Shown here in pieces: positions 1 through 9,500 of a stretch of 64,000 nucleotides of DNA. The position numbers and the translations under genes are program-made. The stretch is from CBDFLD01 sp965249005 (GTDB taxonomy: Bacteria; Acidobacteriota; UBA6911): the NCBI GenBank assembly GCA_965249005.1, contig CBDFLD010000017.1, forward strand, positions 62,001 to 126,000, in the 5' to 3' direction. The notes below the pieces were generated by a model. It saw only the letters and a program-made list of their open reading frames with translations, made no database searches and was not told the DNA's origin. Numbering within the stretch: position 1 is the first letter of the stretch; every line of letters begins with the position of its first letter.

Positions 1-79
1 TTTTAGACCCTTCATGAAACATCTGGAGCCCGGGCTCATCGTAGATCTATGGGGAAGGTAATCATCGGCGGAGGTTGAA

Positions 80-919
80 ATGAAAATGAAATGGGGTAGT
101 GGCCGTAGTTTTTGGGGCCTGGCGCTGGCAATCTTACTGGCAAGCGCGGCGGCACAGGCCGACGAGCTCATTTTGAAAAACGGTCAGATCCACTCCGGCA
201 AATTCATTCGCGGAGATGCGAGCATTGTCGATTTCCGAACCGGCGGGAGAATTGAGTCGTTCCCGACATCCGAAGTTGAGCGAATCGTCTTCAAAAAGCC
301 TGCCCTGGATTCTGGAACTACCCGCACCACGTCCGCGCAGCCGACGCCGGGCACACAGATCATCCCAGCCGACCAAGTGCCTCCCGGAACCTCGAGCAGC
401 TCTCCCCAGGTGACATTTCCAGAAGGGACTTCGCTCCGCATCCGCACGGTTGATTCAATCGATACACGCGACAACGACATTGGGGATTCATTCGCCGCCA
501 CACTGGTCGATCCGCTACAAGTCGGAGATCAGGTCGTTGCTCCGCGAGGCTCGGAAATTGTCGGGAGAATCTCTTACGCCAAGGAATCCGGGCGGATGAC
601 GGGACAATCCGAGCTTGCCCTGGAGCTCAAGCAGATCACCGTGGATGGGCGAGCATACAAACTGAGCACTGCGGACTACATGGAAATCGGTGCGTCTCAG
701 AGCAAACGAACCGCGGCTACCGTGGGTGGTGGCGCAGCTATCGGCGCAATCATCGGGGCCATAGCCGGAGGCGGAAAAGGTGCCGGCATTGGAGCAGCGA
801 CCGGAGCTGCCGCCGGAACCGCGGCACGCGTTCTGACCCGAGGAGAAACACTTCGTGTACCTGCGGAGACCTTGCTCGAGTTTCGGCTGGACTCAAAGCT
901 TACGATCGCTCTCCCCTAG
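80..919 (+). CDS. Secreted glycine-zipper protein, function unknown
   Basis: A 279-residue exported protein. Residues 1-27 form a signal peptide ending at AQA-DE. A small beta-rich N-terminal part (about 28-75) is followed by a Ser/Thr/Pro linker (78-112), a domain at about 113-200, and a Gly/Ala-rich glycine-zipper segment at 216-249 that could insert in or associate with the outer membrane. The C-terminal 20 residues return to the domain fold. The 113-200 part plus the tail resemble the lipoprotein at 41445-42062: both share GR(I/L)xxxKESGxxxGQ and LLxFRLxxxLxI patterns. A GGAGG stretch lies just upstream of the ATG. The gene stands alone, with a receiver-like gene convergent downstream. 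The role is unknown; cell-envelope location is inferred. Confidence 0.75.
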   Translation: MKMKWGSGRSFWGLALAILLASAAAQADELILKNGQIHSGKFIRGDASIVDFRTGGRIESFPTSEVERIVFKKPALDSGTTRTTSAQPTPGTQIIPADQVPPGTSSSSPQVTFPEGTSLRIRTVDSIDTRDNDIGDSFAATLVDPLQVGDQVVAPRGSEIVGRISYAKESGRMTGQSELALELKQITVDGRAYKLSTADYMEIGASQSKRTAATVGGGAAIGAIIGAIAGGGKGAGIGAATGAAAGTAARVLTRGETLRVPAETLLEFRLDSKLTIALP

Positions 920-1032
920 TTTCCTTGAGTACTTGCGACGGATGCCCCAGAGCGCATTGAAGCTGGCCTCTACCGCGGCCAACGCCTTCTAGCGGCTTGT
1001 GTAAGGGCCCTCACACTCAGGCCGGTGACCGT

Positions 1033-1419
1033 TCAATGGTCTTCGCCGCGGAGGATCGCAGCCAAGTCCCTGCTAAACTTCGAGCGTGGGATTACTCGAT
1101 CACAGCCCGCGTCGAGTGCCGCTTTCTGCAAGTCTTCTTGAACGTGAGGATAGAAGCCAACGATCGGGATATTCAGGAGGTCCGGGGCTTGCTTCGCCTT
1201 ACCGATGCACTCAAACGGCCGACAAGAGTCACTGGTGAGATCCAGGACAATCAGCTGGGGCTGCAGTCGTTCGAGCTGCTGCACAAATTGTTCCAGGTCC
1301 GTGACCACCGTGAGGGCAACGTCGCATTTCCGGGCCGTAGCCTCGATCTTGACCGTGAAGAACAAATCGTCCGTTGAAACAAGAACATTCCGGCTCGACG
1401 GTCCCAGATCTGCTGCCAT
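1033..1419 (-). CDS. Single-domain receiver-like protein (atypical response regulator)
   Basis: A 128-residue protein with the size and strand pattern of a CheY-type receiver and no output domain. It has an acidic pair at D17/D18, a possible phospho-acceptor D60 in the pattern LIVLDL, and a basic residue near the usual lysine position (K114 in PRSKF). The normally conserved Thr/Ser after strand 4 is replaced by a GFY segment, so phosphorylation-dependent switching is doubtful. I chose the ATG at 1419 because AAGGAGAG lies directly upstream; a longer reading frame to 1575 has no such site. It is convergent with the secreted protein gene before it. Its partner kinase is not identifiable here. 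Confidence 0.65.
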   Translation of the reverse strand: MAADLGPSSRNVLVSTDDLFFTVKIEATARKCDVALTVVTDLEQFVQQLERLQPQLIVLDLTSDSCRPFECIGKAKQAPDLLNIPIVGFYPHVQEDLQKAALDAGCDRVIPRSKFSRDLAAILRGEDH

Positions 1420-1646
1420 AATCTCTCCTTCGATAGATCGATTTGACCCGTGCAGGGTTCGCGCGAAGGCCCGGCTTCGTCTGACCCACACGTCGGCCGA
1501 TCCCGAAATCACCTTGCCTGCTGGTTTGCACCGTTGATATAAGTACTGGTGCCCGCGAGAAAGGTGTGGGCCCATTACGCTCGAATCTTTATAGTATCAT
1601 CTACGGCCTCGGGGGAGAATGACCCACCAAGGGCCTGGCAGCTCCA

Positions 1647-2489
1647 ATGATCGCAGAAACCATCCGAGCCAGACAGATCTTCCAGGAACTGGCGCAACTC
1701 GACGATGAATTTTTTCCCCTGGACCAAATGGCACTTGCGCTGCCGATGGAAGAGTATCCAGAGCTGGATCCAACCAAATACCTGCGTGTGCTCGACTCTC
1801 TGGCTTCGACTACCAATACGTTGATTGGCGAGGACCGGGAGCCGGGCAACGTGATCGAATGTTTGAATCAGGTGTTGTTCGTCCAGGAGGGAATTCGAGG
1901 TAATGTCGAGGATTACTACGACCCCCGCAACAGCTTCCTCAATGAAGTCCTGGACCGAAAACTGGGAATTCCAATATCTATTTCAGTCATCTACATGGAG
2001 GTAGCGCGGCGGATTCGGTTCTCACTCGACGGCATAGGTTTTCCTGGTCATTTCATAGTCAAACACAGACACGACAGGCGAGAAATCCTGGTGGATCCCT
2101 TCAACCACGGAAAAACACTGACAGAAAAAGACTGCCAGGAGCTCCTCGATCGAGTATACGGCGGCGCCGTTGAGGTGAAGTCGAACTTCTTACAACCCCT
2201 GGACAAGAAAGCAATTGTGACGCGCATGCTCTTCAACCTGAAGGGAATCTATGATCAAGGGGAACAATATCAGAAGGCACTTTCGGTCATCGATCGCATT
2301 CTTCTGATCAACCCAGGAATATTGTCGGAAATCCGAGATCGGGGCCTTCTTTACATGCAGACCAGCCTTTTTTCCAAGGCCCTCGCAGACCTGGAGCAAT
2401 ATCTTCGAGAGGCGCAGTTTCCGGAAGACAAACTTTCCGTTGAGGGTCACATAAAGACCTTGCGCGGAATCGTCACGAGCGCAAACTGA
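1647..2489 (+). CDS. SirB1-family transglutaminase-like / TPR protein
   Basis: A 280-residue protein of the SirB1 (UPF0162, Transglut_core2) family. The middle part, about residues 70-165, has the family pattern: NxxLfxxegfrGNxxDYYDPxNS, then RKLGIPISxSVIYMEVARR, then GIGFPGHFxV with the conserved His, and ILVDPFN. The usual catalytic Cys of true transglutaminases is not present, as is typical for SirB1 relatives. Residues 190-280 form tetratricopeptide-like helices (YDQGEQYQKALSVIDR and the following repeat). The biochemical role of the family is poorly known. It ends 5 bp from the convergent korB gene, leaving no room for a separate terminator. Confidence 0.8.
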   Translation: MIAETIRARQIFQELAQLDDEFFPLDQMALALPMEEYPELDPTKYLRVLDSLASTTNTLIGEDREPGNVIECLNQVLFVQEGIRGNVEDYYDPRNSFLNEVLDRKLGIPISISVIYMEVARRIRFSLDGIGFPGHFIVKHRHDRREILVDPFNHGKTLTEKDCQELLDRVYGGAVEVKSNFLQPLDKKAIVTRMLFNLKGIYDQGEQYQKALSVIDRILLINPGILSEIRDRGLLYMQTSLFSKALADLEQYLREAQFPEDKLSVEGHIKTLRGIVTSAN

Positions 2490-2494
2490 GTGGA

Positions 2495-3376
2495 TCAGTA
2501 AAACTCCTCGACGAACTCCTCAAACACGTCCCGGGACAATCCGAGTTCCTGGTGGACCAGGGGTCCAGCGGCAAAGGCGGGTTCGCTATCGTCCCAGGTC
2601 GGCTGGATGTCTTTGTAAAACACGCCGATGGGAATCCGATCTCCCCACTCGAGGGCCTTTTCCATCGCTTGCTTGATGTTGCCAGGATCGAAATCCGCCT
2701 CTTCTTCGAGCTTGTAGACTCTCTTTTTGAACCAAGGGTACGTATTCACCTTGTTGTAAGTCACGCATGGACTAAAAATGTCAATGAGTGAGAAGCCCCG
2801 GTGCGCCATTCCATCGGCAATCACATCGGACATGTGCTTCGGATCACCCGAGAACGCACGAGCAATGTAGGTGGCGCCACTGGCCAAGGCGAGCGTCAGA
2901 GGATTGATCGGGGTCTCGGCGTTTCCTCTAGGAGTCGTCTTGGTTTTTTGGTCCATGGTCGTGGTCGGTGATGCCTGCCCGGTGGTCAAACCGTATACCT
3001 GGTTGTTCATGACCACGTAGGTCAGATCCAGGTTTCGTCGCATTCCGTGGATGAAGTGTCCGATGCCGATACCGTATCCATCCCCGTCCCCGCCGGTTAT
3101 GACAACATTGAGATCGTGATTGGCGAATTTGATCCCGCTTGCGACGGCAACTGCGCGTCCATGTAGACTATGCACGCCGTATGCATGAATGAAGCCGGGG
3201 AGGTTCGACGAGCAACCGATTCCCGACACGATCATCAGGTCCTTGGGCTGAACACCCAATTTGCCCGCGGCCATCTTGACCCCCTTCAGTACTCCAAAGT
3301 CGCCACACCCAGGACACCAGTCGGGATCGACCGGTCCGTCATAAGCCTCGAGAGGCAGTTCGATAACGCTTGCCAT
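2495..3376 (-). CDS. korB: 2-oxoacid:ferredoxin oxidoreductase, beta subunit
   Basis: The thiamine-diphosphate subunit (293 residues) of a 2-oxoacid:ferredoxin oxidoreductase, probably 2-oxoglutarate-specific. It oxidatively decarboxylates a 2-oxoacid to the acyl-CoA and reduces ferredoxin in the cytoplasm. The TPP/Mg motif is visible as GGDGDGYGIG followed by MNNQVYGLT. Four cysteines typical of the KorB 4Fe-4S cluster are present: the CPGC pair near the N terminus, GIGCSSNLPG, and FSPCVTYN. The ATG at 3376 is preceded by GAGGAG; a GTG five codons upstream is less likely. The start lies inside the end of korA (38 bp overlap), so the two are translationally coupled. The lack of separate delta and gamma genes fits the two-subunit Kor form. 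Confidence 0.93.
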   Translation of the reverse strand: MASVIELPLEAYDGPVDPDWCPGCGDFGVLKGVKMAAGKLGVQPKDLMIVSGIGCSSNLPGFIHAYGVHSLHGRAVAVASGIKFANHDLNVVITGGDGDGYGIGIGHFIHGMRRNLDLTYVVMNNQVYGLTTGQASPTTTMDQKTKTTPRGNAETPINPLTLALASGATYIARAFSGDPKHMSDVIADGMAHRGFSLIDIFSPCVTYNKVNTYPWFKKRVYKLEEEADFDPGNIKQAMEKALEWGDRIPIGVFYKDIQPTWDDSEPAFAAGPLVHQELGLSRDVFEEFVEEFY

Positions 3377-5369
3377 CAGATGTCTCCTCACCGGTGAAAG
3401 TTGGCTGCCACTTGTAAGTTGCGCCGGTCTCCGACCCGATCGTCAATTGACCGGATTGGTCTCCGTCTGATCGGGAGATAATATCCACAATCCAGACCGG
3501 CTCATCGTAATCCTCGGTATTCGCTTTTCGAATCTCGGCTGGTCGAACCCCATCGCCCAGGTGCGTGCGAATATAGTGATACGCCATTTCCCGACACTCT
3601 TGCAGCGTCACGTCGAGAGAGCGCAATTCGCCGTTGAGAATGGCGACGACTTCGCTCGCGATATGGCCTGGCTCAAACGGTTCGCCGTCGTACTTGAGGA
3701 TCATGTCATCGACACTAAAGCCAGTCTCGGCTCTCAAATGCCTTGCGAACTGACCACTGAAATTCACCTCGACGCAGATGGTCTTCTTGCACGCCGCCAG
3801 GATCTGTGTCGCCTCCTTTGAGTGAAACGGAAACAGGTACTTGAAGTGCAGCTGATTCGCACGTATTCCTTGGATCCCTAGTTGTGCCACCGCCTCACGA
3901 ATGACACCTTTCGACGAACCCCAACCAACGAGGGTCACGTCGGCGTCTGCGATCCCCTCCAACGTGGGAGCCGGAAGCATCTCGAGTACCTTTGACAACT
4001 TCTTCATGCGCTTTTCTTGCATCTTCCGGCGAACGGGAGCGGAGGTAAACTCGTCGCTAATCGTAATTCCCTCTTCATCGTGATCGTCCGTGGCGGCGAC
4101 GTACAGAGTGCCCTCTGTGCCGGGAAGCGCCCGCGGCGAGACCCCGTCGCGAGTGAAGGCGTACCTCTTGTATTTTTCTCCATCAGTCCAGCTGTGAACA
4201 ATATCCCCACGGTCGATCTCTACCTCGTTGGTCAAGGAATCGGGTTGGATCGTTTCTGGATGTTCCGACAGCAACAGATCCGTCACCACTAGGACGGGCA
4301 TCTGATATTTTTCAGCCAAGTTGAAAGCTTCGACCGAGGACTGGAAACAATCTTCCACGTCCACGGGAGCAATAATGGCCCGGGGGTAGTCTCCCTGAGA
4401 AGCGCCCAGCACCTGATTCAAATCTCCTTGCTCGGTCTTGGTCGGAATACCGGTCGAGGGTCCTCCCCGCTGCACCTCGACTACAACAACCGGAGCCTCG
4501 ATCATCCCGGCCATGCCGACCCCTTCGGTCATCAAGGCAAACCCTCCCCCCGAAGTGCCGCACATGGCTCGAATTCCGGCGTGCCCGGCCCCGATCGCCA
4601 TGTTGATCACGGAAAGTTCATCTTCGCACTGTTTGACCACGATGCCACTCTTGTCGGCGTGATTGACCATCCAGTGAAGAATCGTGGACGCCGGCGTCAT
4701 CGGATAGGCCGAATAGAACTTGCATCCAGCCGCCACCGCGCCCAGCGCGATTGCCTCGTTTCCCGTAACAAACGGACGTCGCATCCTCGAAAACTCCCAG
4801 TCCATTCCTGCAGGGCTCGTGACTGATTTGGCATGATCGAACCCCGACATGAGCAGTTTCACGTTGAGGTCCACCACTTCACTCCCCTTGTGACGAAAGG
4901 TGTCTTCGACCACTTGGGCAGCCACGGAAACGTCGATTCCACAAACGAAGAGCAAGGCGCCAAGCATGACCGTGTTTTGCATGACCGGCAGAAGCCTGCC
5001 CAGATCCTGGGTAAGATCTCGCAGCGGAAGAGCAATTGGCGTGACGTCGTTCTGTAAGAGGAATTCGTCGCAGTGCAACTTGTCGGAATTGAACACTACC
5101 AGACCGCCGCGCTGAAGCTCGGGGACGTGGCGTTCCAGTGAGTCTTGGTTCAGCGCTATGAGCGCGTTCAATTGATCGCCATGAGAACGGACCTTCTCTT
5201 CCCCGATCCGGACCCGCAACCAAATGTGGCCCCCTCGGATAATCGATTGATAGCTATTGTAGGCATATATGTGTAGGCCTAACCGGGCGCAGGTCTTGGC
5301 CAAGGTGTCTCCCGTTTTGTCCAACCCGTCGCCGGCCGCACCGGCGATTCCGACACAAACCTCTTTCAT
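3339..5369 (-). CDS. korA: 2-oxoacid:ferredoxin oxidoreductase, fused gamma-alpha subunit
   Basis: A 676-residue partner of KorB. The first ~190 residues are the gamma domain (GIAGAAGDGLDKTG; YQSIIRGGHIWLRVR), and residues ~195-600 are the alpha (pyrimidine-binding) part with GNEAIALGAVAAGCKFYSAYPMTP split into its usual motifs, MCGTSGGGFALMTEG and RGGPSTGxPTKTEQGDL. This gamma-alpha fusion is the standard KorA layout in bacteria using a reductive or anaplerotic 2-oxoglutarate reaction. The start at MKEVCVGIAG is chosen over an upstream in-frame start because homologous proteins begin here. The first gene of the korAB operon; the upstream 470 bp carry the phased repeats described separately. 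Substrate preference (2-oxoglutarate versus pyruvate) cannot be settled by eye. Confidence 0.92.
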   Translation of the reverse strand: MKEVCVGIAGAAGDGLDKTGDTLAKTCARLGLHIYAYNSYQSIIRGGHIWLRVRIGEEKVRSHGDQLNALIALNQDSLERHVPELQRGGLVVFNSDKLHCDEFLLQNDVTPIALPLRDLTQDLGRLLPVMQNTVMLGALLFVCGIDVSVAAQVVEDTFRHKGSEVVDLNVKLLMSGFDHAKSVTSPAGMDWEFSRMRRPFVTGNEAIALGAVAAGCKFYSAYPMTPASTILHWMVNHADKSGIVVKQCEDELSVINMAIGAGHAGIRAMCGTSGGGFALMTEGVGMAGMIEAPVVVVEVQRGGPSTGIPTKTEQGDLNQVLGASQGDYPRAIIAPVDVEDCFQSSVEAFNLAEKYQMPVLVVTDLLLSEHPETIQPDSLTNEVEIDRGDIVHSWTDGEKYKRYAFTRDGVSPRALPGTEGTLYVAATDDHDEEGITISDEFTSAPVRRKMQEKRMKKLSKVLEMLPAPTLEGIADADVTLVGWGSSKGVIREAVAQLGIQGIRANQLHFKYLFPFHSKEATQILAACKKTICVEVNFSGQFARHLRAETGFSVDDMILKYDGEPFEPGHIASEVVAILNGELRSLDVTLQECREMAYHYIRTHLGDGVRPAEIRKANTEDYDEPVWIVDIISRSDGDQSGQLTIGSETGATYKWQPTFTGEETSDGKRYRTASRGL

Positions 5370-5839
5370 GCTTCGCTCCCTTCTGAACACTGGATCCAAA
5401 CCTCGGGCACCACTCTAGATCGGAAAACTCCCGAGAGACACGTCAACTTGGCAAACCTTCCCCCGGGTGGCCCAAGGAACAATAATCGGTCAACAAAACC
5501 AACGGGATCATCGGTTTAAATTCGTCGGTTTAAACAAAACCGACGGGGATCATCGGTTTAAATTCGTCGGTTTAAACAAAACCGACTCGGTTTGAACTGT
5601 ATGAGTCCAGAATTAGCGTATATGAACAAACATGGCACTAAAGCGATCCCTTTTCCAGAGGAAAATGACTCGAGCGAAGCAGCGGCTCTTGCCAGCATAC
5701 CAGCGGCGGGCGGGCGGATGAGGAAAAGAGGCGAAGGAGCCTGTCTGGAAATACCCTCCGACGCTCACTCCTTCTGGTTCCGCGGCTGCCTCAAAATGTT
5801 GCAATTTGGCCCAGAATGCTCTATTAATGGGAGAGACTG
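5370..5839. other. Intergenic region between divergent korA and the sigma factor gene
   Basis: About 470 bp without a convincing gene. Its 5' half must hold the korA promoter, and a repeat block occupies 5504-5596. The remaining part, 5600-5839, can be read as a Cys-rich 100-residue frame, but this has no ribosome site or recognisable family and I do not call it. The region before 5840 probably includes the leader of the sigma factor gene. Confidence 0.6.
5504..5586. repeat. Tandem 41-bp repeat with phased TCGGTTTAAA boxes
   Basis: A 41-bp unit occurs at 5504-5544 and again, identical, at 5546-5586 (42-bp period). Each unit holds two TCGGTTTAAA boxes, at 5511, 5525, 5553 and 5567, with a degenerate fifth (TCGGTTTGAA) at 5587. 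The end of each unit is an inverted repeat GTCGGTTT-AAACA-AAACCGAC. The boxes are spaced 14, 28 and 14 bp. The block sits between korA and the sigma factor, so it may be an operator or promoter array; this is inference from position and symmetry. Confidence 0.7.
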
Positions 5840-6562
5840 TTGTTGCTCTTTAGCCCCTGTTGTCCTGAATTCACAAGAAAAGATGCCCCCTTGAATCCGA
5901 TAGAATCGGTTGATCTAGTCGCACGCTGTGCCGGGAATGTTCACGATTTCGTGGCATGGACCGAATTCCTCAGGCGCGTGACTCCGAAGATACGGGCCTT
6001 CATTCGAGGAACTCTTCGCCCGATGCATCTTTACCCCCGGTTCAGCGATTGCAATGAACTCAATCGGGACGATCTTCTCCAAGACGTGATCGTTCGCCTC
6101 GTAGAGAGAGACTGTGCGGCGATGAAGCGGTTTACCGGTTCCAGCGAGAACGAGTTTCTCGCCTATTTGGCAGTTATCAGCCGCTCCGTAGTGAGATCCG
6201 CGGTACGGCGCGCCTCGGCCAAAAAACGGAAGGTGGCCCCGGAACCCAAGGGCAACGAAGAATCAGACGTTTCCTTGAAAGCCTACAGCGCCCGAAAAGT
6301 ATACCCGCTCGAGCGGATGATCCTGGCTCGCGAAATAAGGGATCTCAGCGAGAAGGTGATCCAGGAAAACTCACGTGAATGTTCCGTGCGAGACCGACTG
6401 ATTTTCCGGCTCTTCTTTTACGAAGAGTTGACAACCGAACAGATTGCTCATTGCAAGGGAATAGATCTTTCCAGACGAGGGGTTGAAAAGGTCCTGCAGA
6501 GGGTAACTGGCCGGTTGCGTCACGCCTCCGAGCAAGGAACCGACAAGGCCGTGCCTCTATGA
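5840..6562 (+). CDS. ECF-like sigma-70 family RNA polymerase sigma factor
   Basis: A sigma factor with only regions 2 and 4. Region 2 covers about residues 25-110: RVTPKIRAFIRGTLR, then the DLLQDVIVRLVER core-binding helix and EFLAYLAVISRSVVRSAVRR, the DNA-melting/-10 recognition segment. A basic linker (KKRK) follows. Region 4 covers about residues 180-230: RDRLIFRLFFYEELTTEQIA with a helix-turn-helix (GIDLSRRGVEKVLQRV). All plausible starts are TTG; the one given has GGGAGAG a few bases upstream, and a start near 5891 (LNPIESVDLV) would also leave the whole sigma fold. The stop codon overlaps the ATG of the next gene (ATGA), which encodes a zinc-finger anti-sigma-like CHAT protein, its likely regulator. 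Confidence 0.85.
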   Translation: MLLFSPCCPEFTRKDAPLNPIESVDLVARCAGNVHDFVAWTEFLRRVTPKIRAFIRGTLRPMHLYPRFSDCNELNRDDLLQDVIVRLVERDCAAMKRFTGSSENEFLAYLAVISRSVVRSAVRRASAKKRKVAPEPKGNEESDVSLKAYSARKVYPLERMILAREIRDLSEKVIQENSRECSVRDRLIFRLFFYEELTTEQIAHCKGIDLSRRGVEKVLQRVTGRLRHASEQGTDKAVPL

Positions 6563-9500
6563 GACACCTGAGCGAAGTCGAGCTACATTCCTACGTCGTG
6601 GGGCGAGCGGACACCGGTGGCGATGTCGAGAGGCACCTCGAGTCCTGCACCAGCTGCCGTGAGGACCTGGCCTCGGTACTGCAACTGCTCAACCCTGACC
6701 CCCAGGATCAAGCAGAACTGGAAGTCCCCGCGTCCGACGAGGAGGTGGGTTCCATTTACCGCTGGGTACGGCAGATACACGCTCAAGAGAACGCCGAGTT
6801 GCCCACGCAACCTCGACACTGGAGCAGGAATCTCCTCGTGGCGGCGGCGGTTCTGCTGGCCGTGGCGTTGACAACGGTTGGTCTGAACCGTCTGCTAGAA
6901 ACCAAACGATCGAACAACTTTTATACCGAAGGACGCGTCTGGCTGGAGAGAATTTATGCTGCCGAGAGCCCGAGCGGATTACGACTCGACCTTCCGTTCC
7001 GTTCCTCGGCAACGCAACGGCGCTTGGACCGGATGAACTCGTTGCAGCAAGCCGAGGCGTTCTTCTATCAATCTCTGGGAGCTCGGCAGGATCACCTGGA
7101 GGCACGATTGGGCTTGGCCTACGTTTTCATGGATCAGGCGCAATTCGTCAGGGCGCGAGAGGAGTTCAAAAAGATCCTCGGTCTGGACCCGCAGAACCGA
7201 CAGGCCAGACTCGGCCAGGCCGCCGCCATGTTCGAAGAAGGACAGTCGGCTGCAGACCCGTTGGAGCAAATCCGGAAGCTGGAACTTTCGCTGAGCGATT
7301 TCGAGAAACTTTCCTCGTCGACAGAGGCTCGATACAATGCCGCCGTGGTGCTCTTTGAGCTAGGTCGTCATCCAAAGGCCTTGAGCGCAATCGATTCCTA
7401 CCTGGAGCACGATCCCGATTCCATCTGGGCTCAAAGGCTCAAGGAACTCCGAAAACAGATTCAGCTTCGCTCTGCTGATAACGTCGAAGAGGCGGTTTTT
7501 GAAGCCGCCGTCATTAGGGACGAACAAGTCCTGGCAACGATTGCGTATCTGGTCCCCTACCAGGTGCCCAAGGCGATTCGGGACAGCCTAAAAAAGAGCC
7601 TGGTGATCGACAGGGCTTCCGCCCGGGATGCCTCAGGATCCGCGCGGATGGGGGACCTGCTCTGGGCGGCTCAAAAGCTCGAATCGGCTTACGCTGCTAC
7701 CACCGGAGACGTCGGGTACACGCGGCTGCTCGAATTTTATGCCGACCTCTCCGCTCCGGAGCGTCGTCTCAAGCGTCAGCTGGACCAAGAGCTTCGAGAA
7801 ATCATCGATCTGCAGAGTGGACGGGACTATGAGACACCCCTACTCGAGAGTCCCAGACTCACGAGAGAGTTCAGAAGGCTCGAGGACCACTGGCAACTCG
7901 TCAACATCCATCATCTCCGGGGCAACTGTTTCTACTTTGGTCGGTCGGACTTCGAGAGTGCCCTCTCGGAGTACACAACGATGTTTGAGCATGCCGTCCA
8001 GTCCGGAGCCACAGATCTCGTGGCGCGGGCGCATTGGGCCCTTTCCTCGGGTTCCGCCAGCCGAGGCCGTCCGGAAGAGGCTCTGGCACACCTCGTGAAG
8101 TTAGAGGAACTGGCAACCAAGTCTTCCTTGGACACGCTTCTCTCATCGGCGCTCACTCGACTTGGTCGTTATCACATGCAGATGAACCAACCGGACGAGG
8201 GACTCGGCAAGTTCTCACAGGCACTGAAGCTGGCGCTTCGTCTCGCCGACGAATTGGTGATACTCGAGTCGCTCCGAGACTCGGGAGATGCAATGGCCCG
8301 TCTCGGAAGGTCGCGCGAGGCCCGTGGGTTTTACCGGCAAGCCACCAACCGAATGGATCTCGCCGAAACGGATCCAACCGCCTTGGACCCAACGAATCTG
8401 TGGCTCTGGCTCGACCTGCGCTATAGGCTGGCACAGTTGGAGCTGGAGCTTGGTAACTGGCGCGCGGCGGAGTTTCTGTTTCGGGAGTGCTTGTCGATCG
8501 ACCACAAGGGCATAAACAGTAGTCACGTGCGGACCCGTCTCGGGCTGGCAGAGGTCTACATACAAACCGACCAGCTCAATCCAGCCGCCGAGGAACTTGC
8601 CGCAGCTGCGGTGATCCTACGTTCCGGTGAACATCCCAGTCAGGAGTGGAAAGCCAAAACCCTCGAGGCAAGGTTACTCGTGCAATCCGGCCAGCCGGTT
8701 GCCGCGCGGGCTCGATTCGTCGATGCGATCGAACTGCTCGACAGAGTGCGCAGTCGCATGCCGATGGAGGAGATGAAGCAGCCTGTTGCGCTGGGTCGAC
8801 TCGACCCGTTTCCAGATATCGTGTCGCTGCTCTACGAAACTGAGTCTGACAAGAAAAAGGCCCATTACTTCTCAGACCGGGCAAAATCGGCTGCGCTTCG
8901 AGAAAGTCTGAGTTTCCATTCCGAACCTAGTGTGCCACTCCCTCCCGGTTTGGCTGTTGTCGACTTCTTCGTGGGACAAGAGAGTCTTTTCGTATTCGTA
9001 TCATCAAGTAGCTGGTTTGACTCTGTCAGAATAAGCGTTGGACCCGCCCAATTAGAAGATTGGGTGGCAGGATATCTGACGAGTCTGCAAGACAAGGACC
9101 AAGAATCACAGACCGATCTTGCGCGCAGGCTATACGACCTGTTGCTTCAACCAGCCCTTGGGCCACTCGAGATGGATCAGATCGAGGTTCTGGTCCTGAT
9201 ACCGGACGGACCACTGCATCGTCTGCCGTTTGCGGCGCTTCGGGATTCCTCGGGTGCGTATTTGCTGGAAAAGTGTGCGCTCGCCTATGCTCCCTCCCAA
9301 AGTATCCTATCGCACCTGCTATCTTTGCGCACGGAGGACACCAGCAGCCGTCGGGTCGACTCCGTTCTCCTTCTGGGTGGGACTCCCAATTTGAAAGGGG
9401 CAAGCGGCGAGATTGCACACCTTGCCAAGACGTACGGCGAACGCGCGGCTCTCGCGCAGGTCCATGACCTGGCGACACTCCGCCGGCGTGTGGCCGAAGC

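Noticed and set aside
5592..5894. A possible 100-residue Cys-rich protein before the sigma gene
   Set aside because: No ribosome site, no family pattern, and it overlaps the likely start of the sigma factor.
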